From Alphaproteobacteria bacterium (GTDB lineage: Bacteria > Myxococcota_A > UBA796 > CAJQPC01), in contig JACKEV010000006.1 in NCBI GenBank assembly GCA_020632795.1, positions 124,001-188,000 of the forward strand: a DNA stretch of 64,000 bases, read 5' to 3'. The position numbers and the translations under genes are program-made. The notes under the pieces are model-generated. The model was not told the origin of the DNA, did not search any database, and saw only the letters and a program-made list of their open reading frames with translations. The first letter of the stretch is position 1. Each line of letters begins with the position of its first letter. Below, one piece after another: positions 9,137 to 18,322 of the stretch.

Positions 9137-11805
9137 AGCACGACACCCCGCTGGAGAGGCTGCTGCGCCGGATCGCGCGGTGGTCGTGGGGCCGGCCCTG
9201 GCAGGTGCTGGGGCTCGCGGCGGTGGTGACCGCCGTGCTGGGTGGGTTCGCGGCCACCGTGCCGGTGGACTCCAGCTTCATGGGGGTCCTGGACGACCGC
9301 GACCCCGCCGCCCAGCGCCTCACCCACATCATGCGCACGTTCCCGGCGGCCTCCAGCGTGGTGCTGGTCGTCACCGGGGGCACCGAGCCCGAGCGCCAGG
9401 CCGCCGCGCTCGACGCCGCCGACACCCTCCGGCCGCTGCCCCAGATCACCGACGCCACCGCGCGGGTGGACGCCGAGATCGCCGCCCGGTACGGGCTGCT
9501 CTACATCGACGACGACGACTTCCAGCGGGTCGAGGGGGCGCTGGAGGGCCTGGAGCCCGCGCTGGCCGCGCGCGAGGGCCCGCCCACCCTGGACGGGGCG
9601 CTGGAGGCCATCGCCGACGCGCTCGCGGACCCCGCGCCGCGCAAGGGGACCTCCGAGGATGAGGTCCTGGCGGGGCTGGACGCGGTCACCGGCCTGATCC
9701 GCCTGATCGGGGCGCTGCCCCAGTCCCCGGAGGCCGTCGACGACGGGCTTCTCCAGGGCCCCTCGCCGGAGCGCGGCCCGGGGGGCACGCCGCTGCGCGA
9801 CGGCTTCATCGCCTCGGCGGACGGCGCCATCTACGCGGTGGACATGCGGACCACCCTCGACCCCCTGAGCGTGGACATCGGCATGGGGGGCTTCGGGGAG
9901 CTGGAGGACGCGCTGGCCCCGGTGCGGGCGGCCCACCCGCAGGTCACGCTGCGCTACGCGGGGCTGCTGCCCGGCGGGTACGAGGACCAGCAGAACGTGC
10001 TGAGCAAGATCATGCCGCTGTCCACGCTCACGCTGGTCCTGGTGTTGCTGGCGTTGATGCTGCTGGACCGCAGCCCGGCCACGGCGGTGGTGGTGGGGCT
10101 GTGCCTCGTGGTGTCGGTGGTGTGGACCGTGGGGCTGGTGCACATCATCTTCGGCTATGCGTCCCTGATGGTGACCGCCTGCGGCATCATGCTGTTCGGG
10201 CTGGGGGTGGACTACGCCGTTCACGTCGTCGTGCGGTTCAACGACCTGCGGGCGGCCGGGCTCGAGGGCGCCGAGGCGATGGAGACCGCGCTGGCGCGCA
10301 CCGGGCGGGGGGTCGTGATCGGCGGGCTGACCACGATGACCGCGTTCGCGCTGATGTGGCTCACCGACTTCAAGGCGGCCACCCACCTGGGCTTCACCGC
10401 GGCGATGGGCCTGGGCTGCGCGCTGGTCCTGATGGTGGTGGTCATGCCCGCCGGGGTGCGGCTGCTGGACCGCTTCAAGCCCGCCGAGCGCCAGGTGGTC
10501 AACCTCCCGGCCCTCGACGCGCTGGTGCGGGCCTGCCTTCGCCACCCCCGGGCGGTGCTGGGCCTGGGGGCCCTGGTGTTCGTGGCCATGCTCCTCCAGC
10601 TCCCGCGCATGACCCTGGAGACCGATCTGGAGAAGATCATCACCCAGGATCTGCCTGCGCTTGCCGCCGCCGAGGACCTGGCGCGGGCCTTCGGGGGCTC
10701 GGCCGAGGCCATCCTGAGCGTCAGCGACAGCGTGGAGGAGAGCCGCGCCCGCGCGGCGGCGTTCGAGGCCCTGCCCCAGGTGGCGCGGGTCGACGGCATC
10801 CACCGGCTCATCCCGGCCGAGGTGGACGCGCGCCTGGCCCGGAACCGCCGCCTCCTGCCCCTGCTGGACCGCCTGGCCTGGACACCCGGGCCGCCCCGCG
10901 AGGCCGTGCCCGCGGACGCGGTCGTCGCCCAGCTCAACCGCCTGCGCGTCATCGGCGCGCGGCTGTCGGGGGAGTCTCGGGTGTTCGGCCGCGTGGCGAT
11001 GGCCGAGCGCGGTCAGGCCCTCAAGGAGGCCGCCGAGGCCGCAGCGGCGGCGGCGCAGGGCCAGGACGCGGCGCTCGCCCGGACCGAGGCGGCGCTCTTC
11101 GGGGCCCTGGACACCCGGCTGGGGGAGCTGCGCGAGATCGCCGCGCTGGAGACCTTCGGCCCGGCCCAGCTCCCCGACGCCGTGCGGGGGCGCTACGAGG
11201 CGAACGGGCGCTTCGTGAGCCTCATCTACCCCGCCCAGTACCGCATCGAGTTCACGGCCCTCCAGGACTTCAAGGCGGCGGTGCTGGCGATCGACCCCGA
11301 GGCCACGGGCACGCTGCTGGTGGTCGACCAGCTCCTGGTGGGGGGGCTGGCCAAGCTGCCGTTCAGCCTGGCCGCCATCGTGCTCGCCCTGATCGTTCTG
11401 CTGGGCCTGGACCTGCGGGACGCCCGCAAGGTGGCCATCGCGCTGGTGCCGCTCCTGGTGGGCAGCGTGCTGGGCCTGGGCGCGGCGGTGACCCTGGGCA
11501 TGCCGGTGTCGGTGCTGATGCTGGCGGCGTTCCCGCTGGTGTTCGGCATCGGCATCGACGACGGGGTGCACATCCTCCACCGCTGGGACGAGGGCGAGGA
11601 CGACATCGCGGGCGCGCTGGCCGCCACGGGCAAGGCCATCCTGTTCACCAGCGTGACCACGGGCATGGGCTTCTCCATCCTCTTCCTGCTGGACCACAAC
11701 GGGCTGGCCGGGCTGGCCGCGCTGGTGTTGCTGGGGGTGGTGAGCTGCTTCGTGACCTCGGTGACGGTGCTGCCGGTGCTGGCGCAGTTCGCCAAGCGGC
11801 GGTGA
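9133..11805 (+). CDS. MMPL/RND-superfamily exporter (HpnN-like)
   Basis: The 890-aa product has the layout of MMPL-type RND transporters: one membrane span near residue 25, a large periplasmic loop (about 45-290), a five-helix block (about 295-460), then the same pattern repeated with a second loop and final five-helix block. Conserved features include GLGVDYAVHVVVRF in the first block and GIGIDDGVHILHRW in the second, each with the intramembrane Asp pair region typical of proton-driven RND proteins. The GTG start at 9133 overlaps the previous stop. Its closest known relatives by layout are predicted lipid exporters such as the hopanoid transporter HpnN, and the next gene resembles the hopanoid-associated phosphorylase HpnG, but no hopanoid cyclase is present here. 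Confidence 0.88.
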   Translation: MKHDTPLERLLRRIARWSWGRPWQVLGLAAVVTAVLGGFAATVPVDSSFMGVLDDRDPAAQRLTHIMRTFPAASSVVLVVTGGTEPERQAAALDAADTLRPLPQITDATARVDAEIAARYGLLYIDDDDFQRVEGALEGLEPALAAREGPPTLDGALEAIADALADPAPRKGTSEDEVLAGLDAVTGLIRLIGALPQSPEAVDDGLLQGPSPERGPGGTPLRDGFIASADGAIYAVDMRTTLDPLSVDIGMGGFGELEDALAPVRAAHPQVTLRYAGLLPGGYEDQQNVLSKIMPLSTLTLVLVLLALMLLDRSPATAVVVGLCLVVSVVWTVGLVHIIFGYASLMVTACGIMLFGLGVDYAVHVVVRFNDLRAAGLEGAEAMETALARTGRGVVIGGLTTMTAFALMWLTDFKAATHLGFTAAMGLGCALVLMVVVMPAGVRLLDRFKPAERQVVNLPALDALVRACLRHPRAVLGLGALVFVAMLLQLPRMTLETDLEKIITQDLPALAAAEDLARAFGGSAEAILSVSDSVEESRARAAAFEALPQVARVDGIHRLIPAEVDARLARNRRLLPLLDRLAWTPGPPREAVPADAVVAQLNRLRVIGARLSGESRVFGRVAMAERGQALKEAAEAAAAAAQGQDAALARTEAALFGALDTRLGELREIAALETFGPAQLPDAVRGRYEANGRFVSLIYPAQYRIEFTALQDFKAAVLAIDPEATGTLLVVDQLLVGGLAKLPFSLAAIVLALIVLLGLDLRDARKVAIALVPLLVGSVLGLGAAVTLGMPVSVLMLAAFPLVFGIGIDDGVHILHRWDEGEDDIAGALAATGKAILFTSVTTGMGFSILFLLDHNGLAGLAALVLLGVVSCFVTSVTVLPVLAQFAKRR

Positions 11806-12428
11806 TGGAGCTGGACTGGCTCCTGGTGGGGGCGCTGGGGGTGGAGACCGCGCCGGTGCTGCGGCGCCTGGAGGCCCCCCGACCGCTCTCGGCGCGGCTG
11901 GTCGCCGGGCGGCTGGCCGGGCGCGCCGTGGGGGTGCTGACGTGTGGCGTGGGGCCCCTCAAGGCCGAGCGCCGCACCCGGGACGCGCTGGCCCTCTGCG
12001 CGCCGGCCCGGGTGGTGAGCTTCGGGACCTGCGGCGCGCTGGTGGAGGGCCTGGGCGTGGGCGCGGTGGTCACCGCCGGCCCGCTGCTGTGGCAGCACCA
12101 GACCGTGGCGGTGCTGGCGCCGCTGGGGCAGGCGGGGGCGGTGGGCGTGGTGACGGTGGCCGAGGCGGTCACCGACGCCGAGCGCCGCGCCGCTCTGGCC
12201 GCGTCGGGGGGCGGGGTCTGCGAGATGGAGGCCTACGGGGTGCGGCGCGCGGCGCCGGAACGACCCTTCGGCGTGCTCAAGGTCGTCAGCGACCTGGCCG
12301 GCGGAGATCCCGATGACCCGGCCCTTCCGGGAGGTCCGTCGGCGGTGTTGCGCTTCAAGGCGCGAGCCGCTGCGCTGGTGGAGCGGCGGCTGGTGGCCGC
12401 GCTGGTGGAGGGGATCGCTACCCGATGA
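11805..12428 (+). CDS. Nucleoside phosphorylase-like protein (HpnG-like)
   Basis: The 207-aa product belongs to the purine/uridine phosphorylase and MTA/SAH nucleosidase superfamily. Visible family features are GVGPLKAERR, the FGTCGAL glycine loop, the CEMEAYGV motif that contacts ribose, and VVSDLA with the base-binding Asp. Members of this subfamily next to MMPL exporters include HpnG, proposed to release adenine from adenosylhopane, while others act on 5'-methylthioadenosine. Start and upstream stop overlap as TGATG. Since the run also begins with a xanthine-dehydrogenase-type enzyme, a purine link is possible but not shown. Its 3' end overlaps the opposing small gene by 11 bp. Confidence 0.75.
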   Translation: MELDWLLVGALGVETAPVLRRLEAPRPLSARLVAGRLAGRAVGVLTCGVGPLKAERRTRDALALCAPARVVSFGTCGALVEGLGVGAVVTAGPLLWQHQTVAVLAPLGQAGAVGVVTVAEAVTDAERRAALAASGGGVCEMEAYGVRRAAPERPFGVLKVVSDLAGGDPDDPALPGGPSAVLRFKARAAALVERRLVAALVEGIATR

Positions 12429-12636
12429 CGTCGGTGGGGGCCTCGTAGAGGTCCACCAGCTCGGAGCGCTCCTCGGCCGCCTGCTCGGCGACGGCCTGAT
12501 CGATCAGCTCGATGGCGGTAGGCGCCTTGGCCCGGCTGGGGAGGCCGTCGTCGAACAGGCCGTGCTCGTCAATCGCGACGGGCCCGAGCAGGCCCATGGC
12601 GAAAGCGACGGTGAGCGGATCGGCGACGAACTTCAT
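12418..12636 (-). CDS. Small acidic protein of unknown function
   Basis: The 72-aa product (starts MKFVADPLTVAFAMGLLGPVA) has a short hydrophobic N-terminal stretch followed by an acidic helical tail. A strong ribosome binding site, GGAAGGAAG, lies just upstream of the ATG on the minus strand, which is the main reason to accept it as real. It converges with the phosphorylase gene and overlaps its end by 11 bp. No family was recognised. Confidence 0.55.
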   Translation of the reverse strand: MKFVADPLTVAFAMGLLGPVAIDEHGLFDDGLPSRAKAPTAIELIDQAVAEQAAEERSELVDLYEAPTDVIG

Positions 12637-12717
12637 GGGGCTTCCTTCCGGGCGCTTCGGTCATGGGAGAGCAGGCTCCCTTGACTTGGCGGTCCCTCTT
12701 TAGGCACCTGATGCCAG

Positions 12718-14388
12718 ATGGCAAGCCCCGTCACGAAAAAATACGCGCTGCTGCTCGCCGTGCTGGCCCTGGGGGCGCTCCGGCGCGCCGACGCGCACCC
12801 CGCGGGGCCGGCGCCGCTCCATATCACGATCCCCGCCCCGGACGGAACGCCGCTCGCGGCCACGGTGTTCCGGACGGGCCTGGAGACGCCGGTCATCGTG
12901 GCCGGGCACGGCAGCGCCAAGGCGCGGCTGAAGGACCTCGACGACGCCGAGACCGTGCCGGACCGGGTGGTGCGGGCGCTGGTGGAGGCCGGCTTCAACG
13001 TCGTCACCTACGATCGGCGCGGCTTCGGGGACAGCGGGGGAGAGGGCCAGTTCGGCGACCCGGCGCTGGACGGCGGCGACCTCAACGCGGTCCTGGATCG
13101 CATCGCCGAGGGCGCGCTCGTCCCCCAGGCGCGCCGCGGGCCCGACGGGCGGCTGGTCCTGGGGTACTCGGCCTACAGCATGGGTGCCGATCCGGTGGCC
13201 CTGATGACGACGGACCGCTTCGGCGCCATGCTGCTGGGCATCTCCTTCTCGGACATGACCGACGCGATGGCGCCGGGGGGCAAGCCCTACCAGGGGTGGC
13301 TCACCGCGCTGCTGCTGCTCAGCCGTCGGCAGGACTCCGTCATCAGCCGGGACATCCGCCGGCTCACCCTCCGGGGGCTCCGGCAGCGGGCCCTGGCGCG
13401 GATGCCCGAAGCCCAGGCCTTCCTTCGCGAGCGCTCCCTGGACTGCGCGGCGGTGAAGGCGACCGACGCGGCGGTGCTGCTCATGCCCGGGGTCAACGAC
13501 ACGCTCTACCCCCTGAACCACGCGGCGCGGACCTTCCGGTGCCTCCGGGACACCCACGGCCAGGACGTGCGCCTGGTCTCCCAGGAGAAGGGCCACATCA
13601 TCCCGGGGGAGGTGCGGGGCGGCCGGGGGCTGCTCAACGCGATCTGGCCGGTGGAGAACGGCTTCACCGTCGCGCAGCTCGAGGGGCGCATGAGCGAGGC
13701 GGTGTACTGCCCCGAGGCCATCGGCACGCCGGAGCTGGCGGTCCGGTGGTTCGCGGCGCACCTCGCGCCCGAGCTGGCCGAGCCCCTGGCGCTGCCGCCG
13801 GTGTGCCTCTCGGTGGGGGCCGAGGCCGGGGTGGTGCTCTCCGACCTGCCGTCGCCCGGCGCGCCGCTCCCGTTCGAGGGGGTGGCCGTGCAGGTCTCCA
13901 ACGCGGACCTCACCGCCGACGCGCTGAGCCGCCGCGCCCGGCGGCCGGGGGTGGACGCCCCGGTCTTCGTGCCCCTCGTCGACGTCGCGGAGGCCCGCGC
14001 GCTGGCCGGCATCCCGCGGGTGTCCCTGCGCTTCGACGAGCGCTCCGCGCGCGAGGCCCGGCTCCGCAAGCTCGCGGTGTTCGTCGGGATCGGGGTCCGG
14101 CGCGCGGGCGAGGTCCGGGTCCTCAACGGCCAATGGCAGCCCTTCCTCATCAACGGCGGGCCCTACGAGGACGCCGAGCTGCGCGGCGTCGGCGCGCTCC
14201 TCGCCCCCGGCGACACCGTGGGGCTCGTGATCTCCGGGCACGACGTGTTCTTCGACGGGGGCGCCATCCTGACCCGCGGCGGGATCGACAAGGCCCGCGT
14301 CACCATCGCCGGCGCGGTGGCGCTGCCCCGGCTGCCCCCCTGGGGGGATAGTACACTTCTCATCCCCAACCAGAGGATCCCGCGATGA
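12718..14388 (+). CDS. Secreted alpha/beta hydrolase with C-terminal beta domain
   Basis: The 556-aa product has a signal peptide (hydrophobic YALLLAVLALGALRRADA). Residues 40-370 form an alpha/beta hydrolase: oxyanion region VIVAGHGSAKAR, the YDRRGFGDS strand, a nucleophile elbow YSAYSMGAD, the acid residue in PGVNDTLYPL and the catalytic His in KGHIIPG. The nucleophile motif lacks the usual first Gly, with Ala in its place. From about 375 a beta-rich domain follows, as in X-prolyl dipeptidyl peptidase-like and CocE-type hydrolases. The substrate is unknown. The last codons overlap the next gene's ATG by 4 bp, suggesting translational coupling. Confidence 0.75.
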   Translation: MASPVTKKYALLLAVLALGALRRADAHPAGPAPLHITIPAPDGTPLAATVFRTGLETPVIVAGHGSAKARLKDLDDAETVPDRVVRALVEAGFNVVTYDRRGFGDSGGEGQFGDPALDGGDLNAVLDRIAEGALVPQARRGPDGRLVLGYSAYSMGADPVALMTTDRFGAMLLGISFSDMTDAMAPGGKPYQGWLTALLLLSRRQDSVISRDIRRLTLRGLRQRALARMPEAQAFLRERSLDCAAVKATDAAVLLMPGVNDTLYPLNHAARTFRCLRDTHGQDVRLVSQEKGHIIPGEVRGGRGLLNAIWPVENGFTVAQLEGRMSEAVYCPEAIGTPELAVRWFAAHLAPELAEPLALPPVCLSVGAEAGVVLSDLPSPGAPLPFEGVAVQVSNADLTADALSRRARRPGVDAPVFVPLVDVAEARALAGIPRVSLRFDERSAREARLRKLAVFVGIGVRRAGEVRVLNGQWQPFLINGGPYEDAELRGVGALLAPGDTVGLVISGHDVFFDGGAILTRGGIDKARVTIAGAVALPRLPPWGDSTLLIPNQRIPR

Positions 14389-15008
14389 AGATGCTCGTCG
14401 TGCTGCTGGCCGTGGCCGGCTGCTCCCGAGACACGGCCTCGGTCCCCACGCCGAAGGCCGATCCGCCCGAGGTCAAGGCCGCGCCGGTCGACCCGGCCGC
14501 CGACGCCGACGCGCTGGTGAAGGCCAACGAGGCCGCCGGCCTGCTGGGCACCTCCCTCAAGCAGCGGATCTTGCAGGAGATGGCCGACGGCGGCCCGGTC
14601 GCCGCCATCGCCGCCTGCTCGGACGAGGCCCAGGCGCTCACCGCCCAGGTGCGCGGCCAGAAGCAGGTCGCGGTGGGACGGGCGTCCACGAAGCTGCGCA
14701 ACCCCAACAACTCCGGTCCCGAGTGGGTCAAGGAGTGGCTGGCCGCCACGGAGGGCACCCCCGCAGCCGAGGCCACGGGCCTCTCCGAGGTGGTCAACGG
14801 CCCCAACGGCCGCGTCGCCCGGGTGATCAAGCCCATCGCCGTCGAGGCGCCCTGCCTGACCTGCCACGGCGCGCCCGAGGCCATCCCCGAGGACGTGAAG
14901 GCCGTGCTCGCCGAGCGCTACCCCAAGGACCAGGCCACCGGCTACGCCGTCGGCGACCTGCGGGGCGCGCTGTGGGCCGAGGCCCGCGTCGCCTCCGCCA
15001 CCCCCTGA
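14385..15008 (+). CDS. DUF3365/Tll0287-like heme lipoprotein
   Basis: The 207-aa product is a predicted lipoprotein: a short signal ends in LLAVAGC, with Cys13 as the acylated residue. After a Pro/Ala-rich linker comes a domain like the DUF3365 (Tll0287) sensor fold: KLRNPNNSGPEWVKEWL, then a c-type heme-binding CLTCH near residue 158 and a final YPKDQATGYAVGDLRGALW, characteristic of the family. These domains bind heme and are usually periplasmic redox or gas sensors. Here it stands alone without an attached kinase or cyclase. It overlaps the hydrolase upstream by 4 bp and is followed 15 bp later by the aldehyde dehydrogenase. Confidence 0.82.
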   Translation: MKMLVVLLAVAGCSRDTASVPTPKADPPEVKAAPVDPAADADALVKANEAAGLLGTSLKQRILQEMADGGPVAAIAACSDEAQALTAQVRGQKQVAVGRASTKLRNPNNSGPEWVKEWLAATEGTPAAEATGLSEVVNGPNGRVARVIKPIAVEAPCLTCHGAPEAIPEDVKAVLAERYPKDQATGYAVGDLRGALWAEARVASATP

Positions 15009-15023
15009 CCCCGGAGCGCCGCC

Positions 15024-16721
15024 ATGTCCTCTCCGCTGTTCCCCGAGCCGCCCCCCGCCATCGACCCCACGCCCGTCGACGCCCTGGACCGGGCCGCCGA
15101 GCGCCTGACCGCCCGGAAGCAGGACTGGGCCACCCTGGGTATCCCCCGGCGCGTGGACTACCTCCGCCGCATCATCGACGGCCTGATGGAGGTCGCCCCG
15201 GCCTGGGTCGCCGACGGGTGCCGCAACAAGGGCATCCCCCTGGGCGACGCGCTGGCCGGCGAGGAGTGGCTGACCGGCCCGGTCACCACGGTGCGCAACG
15301 CCCGCCTCCTGCTGGAGGCCCTGGAGCACGGCGGCGCGCCGAAGCCCCCCGCGCTGCACACCCGCCCCGACGGCCAGGTCGTCGCCCGCGTCTTCCCCAC
15401 CAACCTCCAGGACCGCCTGATGTTCGCCGGCACCTCCGCCGAGGTGCGCATCCTGCCCGGCAAGCCGGCCACCCAGGGGCGCATCTACCGGGAGTCCGGC
15501 GGCAGCGGGGCGGTCTGCCTCATCCTGGGGGCCGGCAACGTCAGCTCCATCCCCCCGATGGACGCGCTCCACAAGCTCTTCGTGGAGAACGAGGTCTGCC
15601 TCATCAAGATGAACCCGGTGAACGAGTGGGTCGGGCCGCACCTGGAGCGGGCCTTCCGCTGCCTCATCGACGACGGCTTCATGGCCATCGTCTACGGCGG
15701 GATCGAGGTCGGAAAGCACCTCACCGACCACCCCAGCGTGGACACGCTGCACGTCACCGGCTCGGACCGCACCTACGACGCCATCGTCTGGGGCACCGAC
15801 CCCGAGGAGCGCGCCCGCCGCAAGGCCGCCGGCGACCGCCTCAATGAGCGCCCGTTCACCGCCGAGCTGGGCTGCGTCACCCCGGTCATCGTGGTGCCGG
15901 GCCAGTGGAGCGAGGCCGACCTCGACTACCAGGCCCGCAGCGTCGCCGGCATGGTCACCCAGAACGCCAGCTTCAACTGCAACGCTGCCAAGGTGGTGGT
16001 CACCGACAAGGCCTGGCCCCAGCGCGAGGCGTTCCTGGAGCGGCTGCGCTCGGTGCTGGCCGGCTCCCGCCCCCGCAAGGCGTACTACCCGGGGGCCGAA
16101 GCCCGCTACAGCGGCTTCCTCGACTACTACCCCGACGCCGAACGCCTGGGCCGGGAGGGCGACGACATCGTGCCCTGGACCCTCATCCCCGACGTGCCCC
16201 CCGAGGCCGGGGAGTACGCCCTCACCAACGAGGCGTTCTGCGGCGTGCTGGCCGAGACCTCCCTGGAGGGGGGCAGCGCCGCGGCCTTCCTGAACCAGGC
16301 GGTGCAGTTCGCCAACGACGACTGCTGGGGCACGCTCTCCTGCATGCTCATCATCGACCCGCGCACCGAGAAGGCCAACAAGGCCGCCCTGGAGCGGGCC
16401 CTGGACGAGCTGCGCTACGGCGGCATCGCGGTGAACGGCTGGGCGGGCCTGGTCTACGGCCTCTGCGTCACCACCTGGGGCGCCTACCCCGGCCACCCGC
16501 CCGAGGACATCCGCTCCGGGGTGGGCGTGGTCCACAACACCTTCCTGTTCGACCACCCCGAGAAGTCCATCGTGCGCCAGCCGTTCCGCCAGATCCCGCC
16601 GCCGATCTGGTTCGACAGCCACCGCAGCCTGTCCCTGCTGGGCCAGAAGCTCCTGGAGATGGAGGCCAGCCCCGGCTGGGGCCGCCTGGCCGGCGTCGCT
16701 CTGGCCGGGATCAAGGCGTGA
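15024..16721 (+). CDS. Aldehyde dehydrogenase family protein
   Basis: The 565-aa product is an NAD(P)-dependent aldehyde dehydrogenase-fold protein. It shows GAGNVSSIPP in the cofactor-binding region, LHVTGSDRTYD, the general-base Glu in FTAELGCVTPVIVV, and the catalytic Cys in QNASFNCNAAKVVV. It is longer than typical 480-500 aa enzymes and diverges at the N-terminus, so it belongs to a less-studied branch and its aldehyde substrate is not predictable. Its ATG at 15024 follows GGAGCGCC. Its stop overlaps the GTG start of the next gene, which suggests a common pathway or at least co-expression with a ketopantoate-reductase-like protein. Confidence 0.87.
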   Translation: MSSPLFPEPPPAIDPTPVDALDRAAERLTARKQDWATLGIPRRVDYLRRIIDGLMEVAPAWVADGCRNKGIPLGDALAGEEWLTGPVTTVRNARLLLEALEHGGAPKPPALHTRPDGQVVARVFPTNLQDRLMFAGTSAEVRILPGKPATQGRIYRESGGSGAVCLILGAGNVSSIPPMDALHKLFVENEVCLIKMNPVNEWVGPHLERAFRCLIDDGFMAIVYGGIEVGKHLTDHPSVDTLHVTGSDRTYDAIVWGTDPEERARRKAAGDRLNERPFTAELGCVTPVIVVPGQWSEADLDYQARSVAGMVTQNASFNCNAAKVVVTDKAWPQREAFLERLRSVLAGSRPRKAYYPGAEARYSGFLDYYPDAERLGREGDDIVPWTLIPDVPPEAGEYALTNEAFCGVLAETSLEGGSAAAFLNQAVQFANDDCWGTLSCMLIIDPRTEKANKAALERALDELRYGGIAVNGWAGLVYGLCVTTWGAYPGHPPEDIRSGVGVVHNTFLFDHPEKSIVRQPFRQIPPPIWFDSHRSLSLLGQKLLEMEASPGWGRLAGVALAGIKA

Positions 16722-17431
16722 CCGAGACCATCGTGGGCGTGGGGCGGATCGGGCGCGCGCTGGCCGAGATGGGGCCGGCGGCGCTGGTGCGGCGCGGCGA
16801 GGCGGTGCCCGACGGCGAGGGGCCGGTCTACGTCTGCACCCGGAACGACGACCTCGACGTGGTGCTGCGGCAGACGCCCCGCAGCCGGCGCGGGGACCTC
16901 GTGTTCGTGCAGAACGGCATGCTGCGCCCCTGGCTGGAGCGGCACGGCCTCGCGGACAACACCCAGGCGCTGCTCTACTTCGCGGTCTCCACCCGGGGGG
17001 CGACCCCGGTGGACGGCGGCGGCACCGTGGCGTGGGGCCCCTGGGCCGACGCGCTGGTGGCGCGGCTGGCCCGGGGCGGGATCGCGGCGCAGGCGGTGGA
17101 CCGGGAGACCTTCGACCGTCAGATGGTCGAGAAGCTCCTGTGGAACTGCGTGTTCGGGCTGATCTGCCAGGCGCGCGGCGTGACCGTGGGGCAGGCCGTG
17201 GACGACCATCGCGCCGAGGTCGACGCCCTGACCGCCGAGCTGGCCGGGGTCGCGGAGGAGGCGCTCGAACTCACCCTCGCGCCGGGGGTCAGCGAGCGCC
17301 TCTGCGCCTACTCGCGCACGATCGCGGACTACACCGGCGCGGTCAAGGAGTGGCGGTGGCGCAACGGCTGGTTTCGCGGCCGCGCGCGTACGCCCGTACA
17401 CGAGGGCTTGTTGGCGATGATTTCCATCTGA
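16718..17431 (+). CDS. Ketopantoate reductase-like dehydrogenase
   Basis: The 237-aa product starts with a short nucleotide-binding motif (TETIVGVGRIGRAL), followed by VCTRNDDLDVVL and VFVQNGMLRPWL, as in PanE/ApbA-type NADP-dependent reductases. The C-terminal helical domain includes KLLWNCVFGLICQARG, the family's conserved Lys/Asn region. At 237 aa it is shorter than typical PanE (about 300 aa), so another 2-oxoacid or an unrelated substrate is possible. The start is a GTG at 16718, overlapping the aldehyde dehydrogenase stop by 4 bp; no better start is near. Confidence 0.72.
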   Translation: MTETIVGVGRIGRALAEMGPAALVRRGEAVPDGEGPVYVCTRNDDLDVVLRQTPRSRRGDLVFVQNGMLRPWLERHGLADNTQALLYFAVSTRGATPVDGGGTVAWGPWADALVARLARGGIAAQAVDRETFDRQMVEKLLWNCVFGLICQARGVTVGQAVDDHRAEVDALTAELAGVAEEALELTLAPGVSERLCAYSRTIADYTGAVKEWRWRNGWFRGRARTPVHEGLLAMISI

Positions 17432-17493
17432 TAGGTTGGCAACCAAGCCACATTGTCCGATACTGACGTCAGATCCATGATGGAGGTTGGCTC

Positions 17494-18237
17494 ATGACCC
17501 GCATCCTCACCGCGCTGCTCGCGATGAGCTGGGCCCTCACCGCCTGCGAGACCCCCTGCCAGGACGGCTACGGCAAGGCCGCCGACGGCAACTGCTACCC
17601 CTTTGATGGCACCCCGGGCGACGACACCGGCGTCGAGGGCGACTCGGACACCGACTCCGACAGCGACTCGGACACCGACAGCGACTCGGACAGCGACTCG
17701 GACGCCGACAGCGACTCGGACAGCGACTCGGACGCCGACAGCGACTCAGACGCCGACACCGACGACACCGGGCGCAACATCGACACCGCGATCATCGGCT
17801 CGGTCTCCCTGCAGGGCAACCTGAACATCGGCCGCTACGTGCACGGCCACATCCAGGGCCTGATCTCGCAGGGCATCGACACCGTCTACATCGAGGTGTG
17901 GCCGGCCGGCACCATCAGCGAGGACGGCTTCCCGCTGCGCGAGGAGTACGAGGCCTACTCCCAGGTCCGCGAGGTCCACCTCGAGGCCGACCGCAGCAAC
18001 TACAACTTCGAGAACCTGACCTTCGACCTGTACGGCGAGGGCTCGATGTTCCTCTACGCCTTCTACGACGAGGACGGCGACGGGGACTACGCGGGCGAGC
18101 GCATCAACGCCGAGTACCGCGAGAACCCCATCCAGGCCACCGACGGCGAGCAGGTCATCATCAACCCCTACGACAGCAACTCCGGGTGGTACGAGGAGTC
18201 CTTCGTGCTCGACAGCGAGGACTTCCACCCCAACTGA
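17494..18237 (+). CDS. Lipoprotein with Asp-Ser repeat linker
   Basis: The 247-aa product has a lipoprotein signal ending WALTAC (Cys18). It is followed by a small Cys-containing stretch (CETPCQDGYGKAADGNC), then about 55 residues of DSDSD/DTDSD/DADSD repeats encoded by a tandem GACAGCGACTCG-type repeat (about 17641-17765). The C-terminal domain of about 150 residues is beta-rich with repeated acidic turns (YDEDGDGDYAG) that look like calcium-binding loops. An acidic spacer after a lipobox is common in myxobacterial surface lipoproteins. The function is unknown. A GGAGG ribosome binding site precedes the ATG. Confidence 0.75.
   Translation: MTRILTALLAMSWALTACETPCQDGYGKAADGNCYPFDGTPGDDTGVEGDSDTDSDSDSDTDSDSDSDSDADSDSDSDSDADSDSDADTDDTGRNIDTAIIGSVSLQGNLNIGRYVHGHIQGLISQGIDTVYIEVWPAGTISEDGFPLREEYEAYSQVREVHLEADRSNYNFENLTFDLYGEGSMFLYAFYDEDGDGDYAGERINAEYRENPIQATDGEQVIINPYDSNSGWYEESFVLDSEDFHPN
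17636..17768 (+). repeat. Tandem hexamer/dodecamer repeat coding Asp-Ser linker
   Basis: Roughly 130 bp of GACTCGGACACC, GACAGCGACTCG and GACGCCGACAGC units repeat in register with the reading frame of the lipoprotein. The period is 6 bp with 12 and 18 bp higher-order units, so the copy number can change without frameshift. Confidence 0.8.
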
Positions 18238-18322
18238 GCCTGCGCCGGGCTCTCCTCCGCGCCTGGCGCCCTCCCGCGCCGGGCGCGTCGCGCTCTGGGG
18301 TACGCTGCCCGCGGAGGTGTCC

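Noticed and set aside
9091..11697. 868-codon minus-strand frame opposite the MMPL exporter
   Set aside because: His/Gln/Gly/Arg-rich composition typical of antisense GC-rich shadows; no family features.
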